Assembly (NCBI GenBank): GCA_027405735.1
Contig: JAPEHQ010000001.1
Span: 6,696,001-6,760,000, forward strand
Source: Mucor racemosus
Lineage: Eukaryota; Mucoromycota; Mucoromycetes; Mucorales; Mucoraceae
Direction: 5' to 3'
Length of the DNA stretch: 64,000 nucleotides
A program made the translations under genes and the position numbers. The notes under the pieces were generated by a model. The model did not search any database. It worked only from the letters and a program-made list of their open reading frames with translations, and had not been told where the DNA came from. This document shows positions 62,343-64,000 of the stretch, piece after piece. Position 1 is the stretch's first letter, and every line of letters begins with the position of its first letter.

Positions 62343-63986
62343 CAGTGACCCCCAAAACTGTCCCAATGTTTCTTAGTTTTAAGTTTAGTATGATTTTCAG
62401 GTACAACAAATATATTTAAAGTACGACATATTTTATATATTTCGGAAGATCAATTAATTTCCTTTTATATTAAATTAAAAAAATCTCGAATTTTATTGGT
62501 CAATTGAATTTATACCCAATTTGGGACAGTATATGCATTGGGACAGTTTTGAGAGCCATTTTTGATTTTTAAATAATCGATGATTGTAGAACCATAATTT
62601 GCACTAGTATCTTGAACGCTTGGAAATCAGTAAATAAACACCTAATTAGGTAAAGAAAATAAAAAAGATGCATATTTCATATACAGATTCTGGTGCTTTG
62701 GCCTATTGAAAATTAATATGAAAAAACTTCAGGAGAATAAGGAAAATGATGCCATTAGTCTTTTAAACACCGGTAAATCAGTGCGCCAAGTTGCGGAAAT
62801 ACTGCATGTAGGTAAGCCTGTTGTGGAAAAATTAAAAAACGGTGTTGCACAAGTTTGGGTGTGTCTAAAAGGGGTCGACTTAAATTTCTGTTTGAATCTG
62901 ATGAAAGGTTTTGTGTTCGCCAAGCAACAAAAAAAGCAGTCAAAAATTCAAGTAACATTTTAAAATACTTGAGAGTAATTTCGGAGTTAATAAAAGCCCG
63001 GAAACTGTCCGAAATCGCTCCGTAGGGGGAGCATAGGAGCAATTATCAAGCCTAAAAAACCTATGCTGTCTCCGGCTAATATTAAAAGGCGTTTAGAATG
63101 GTGTCATCTTCGCAAGGATTGGACTTCCGACGAACGGAAAAGGGTGATTTGATCAGATGAGACCAACATTAATAGATTTAACTTAAATGGAAGAAGCTGG
63201 CTTTGGATTTGAGACGGTGAGAGCTTGAAATCTAATTATGTGAAGATGACCGTTATAGATGGCGGTGGGAGTGTCATATTTTGGAGGGCCATTACGTATG
63301 CCGGAGTTCGATAGATATGCAGAATTGAGGGTACTGTGGATCGACATTTGTATAAACAAATCTTTGAAGACGATTTGGAGCGGACTTTCAATTTTACTTT
63401 GGATAAATTAGGCCTTCGTCGTGATCAGATCATTTTCCAGCATGACAATGCTCCAAAGCATACATCAAATTTAGTCAAGGAATATCTATTGGATCAAGAT
63501 TATGAAGTAATAAATTGGTCTCCGCTATCTCCTGACTTGAATCCGATCGAAAATATGTGGATCTTATTAAAGAGGAGGCTTAATGAGTAAAAAACAGCGC
63601 CCAAATGAATCCTTGATCTTTCGGAGCGTGTAACTGAGGTTTGGTACAACACCATTAAACAGGAGGAGTGCCAAAAAGTTTTTGATAGCATGCCCAATTG
63701 TGTGAAAGTATATTTGGAAAGAAACGGCCTTTGGACGGACTATTAAATAGGATTATATTTTTTCCCGCGTAAGCTCCCAAAACTGTCCCAATGCATATGC
63801 TGTCCCAGACAGGGTATAAATATAGCGGACCAATGAAATTCGAGATTTTTTTAATTTAATATAAAAGGAAATTAATTGATCTTCCGAAATATATAAAATA
63901 TGTCGTACTTTAAATATATTTGTTGTACCTGAAAATCATACTAAACTCAAAACTAGGAAACATTGGGACAGTTTTGGGGGTCACTG
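62343..63986 (+). mobile_element. Tc1/mariner element with 214-bp terminal inverted repeats
   Basis: Ends CAGTGACCCCC (62343) and GGGGGTCACTG (63986) with the expected TA duplication (62341-62342, 63987-63988). TIRs are 62343-62556 and 63773-63986, nearly identical throughout. The uninterrupted target is present at 32570-32585. The transposase inside is broken (separate entry), so the element is non-autonomous now. Confidence 0.92.
62718..63745 (+). pseudogene. Tc1-type transposase, frameshifted with stops
   Basis: Starts near MKKLQENKENDAISLLNTGK with a helix-turn-helix (SVRQVAEILHVGKPVVEKLK). It loses frame at about 62840-62950. Later segments show SDETNINRFNLNG (first catalytic Asp), IIFQHDNAPKHTSN (second Asp) and SPDLNPIENMW (Glu). 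There are 34 residues between the second Asp and the Glu, so DD34E, the Tc1 class. In-frame stops occur at about 63210 (TGA in the W-I-x-D-G motif), 63311 (TAG) and just after 63587. At least one frameshift and several stops make it inactive. Confidence 0.88.
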
Positions 63987-64000
63987 TATAATAACGGTCC

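Overview
The window looks like nuclear DNA of an early-diverging filamentous fungus, most likely Mucoromycota (Mucorales-type). Reasons: AT-rich intergenic DNA, many short GT-AG introns of about 40-120 nt, a GPI-type Ecm33 wall protein, fungal TORC1 subunit Tco89, SPX-type phosphate transporter, and a large TnpB/Fanzor-like nuclease of a kind I recall as common in Mucorales. Species cannot be fixed from the sequence alone.

Layout. 1-6.7 kb: old dispersed repeats. 6.7-14.8 kb: genes for a Cmr1/WDR76 WD40 protein, a Tco89-like TORC1 subunit (stop codons overlap), a kinesin-13-type motor with a SAM-like N-terminus, and a small secreted Thr/Ala-rich protein. 17.1-27.7 kb: ribosomal protein eL33, glutathione peroxidase, a C2-domain diacylglycerol-lipase-type enzyme, an Ecm33-like wall protein and an F-box protein. 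28.4-38.8 kb: gene-free nest of mobile elements dominated by a giant inverted repeat (arms about 2.7-2.9 kb) carrying a captured dynein intermediate chain fragment, two solo LTRs and CACTACGGCC termini. 39.2-41.6 kb: SPX-DASS phosphate transporter. 42.4-46.8 kb: hairpins followed by the multi-exon Fanzor-like gene. 46.8-51.3 kb: AT-rich, no supported gene. 51.3-56.3 kb: ricin-B-fold protein, LAMTOR3 (Ragulator) and an AtuA-family protein; the last two are divergent from one promoter region. 57.3-64 kb: more repeats and a broken Tc1 element with 214-bp terminal inverted repeats.

The host genes are single-copy housekeeping or stress genes with no operon-like relation, although Tco89 and LAMTOR3 both belong to TORC1 signalling. 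The most interesting part is the Fanzor-like locus, with a cUUCGg hairpin overlapping its stop codon and strong palindromes upstream. The second is the repeat nest, where empty sites inside the window let the order of several insertions be read directly. Exon coordinates were derived by hand from splice motifs and reading-frame continuity; the total coding length of every model given is a multiple of three.
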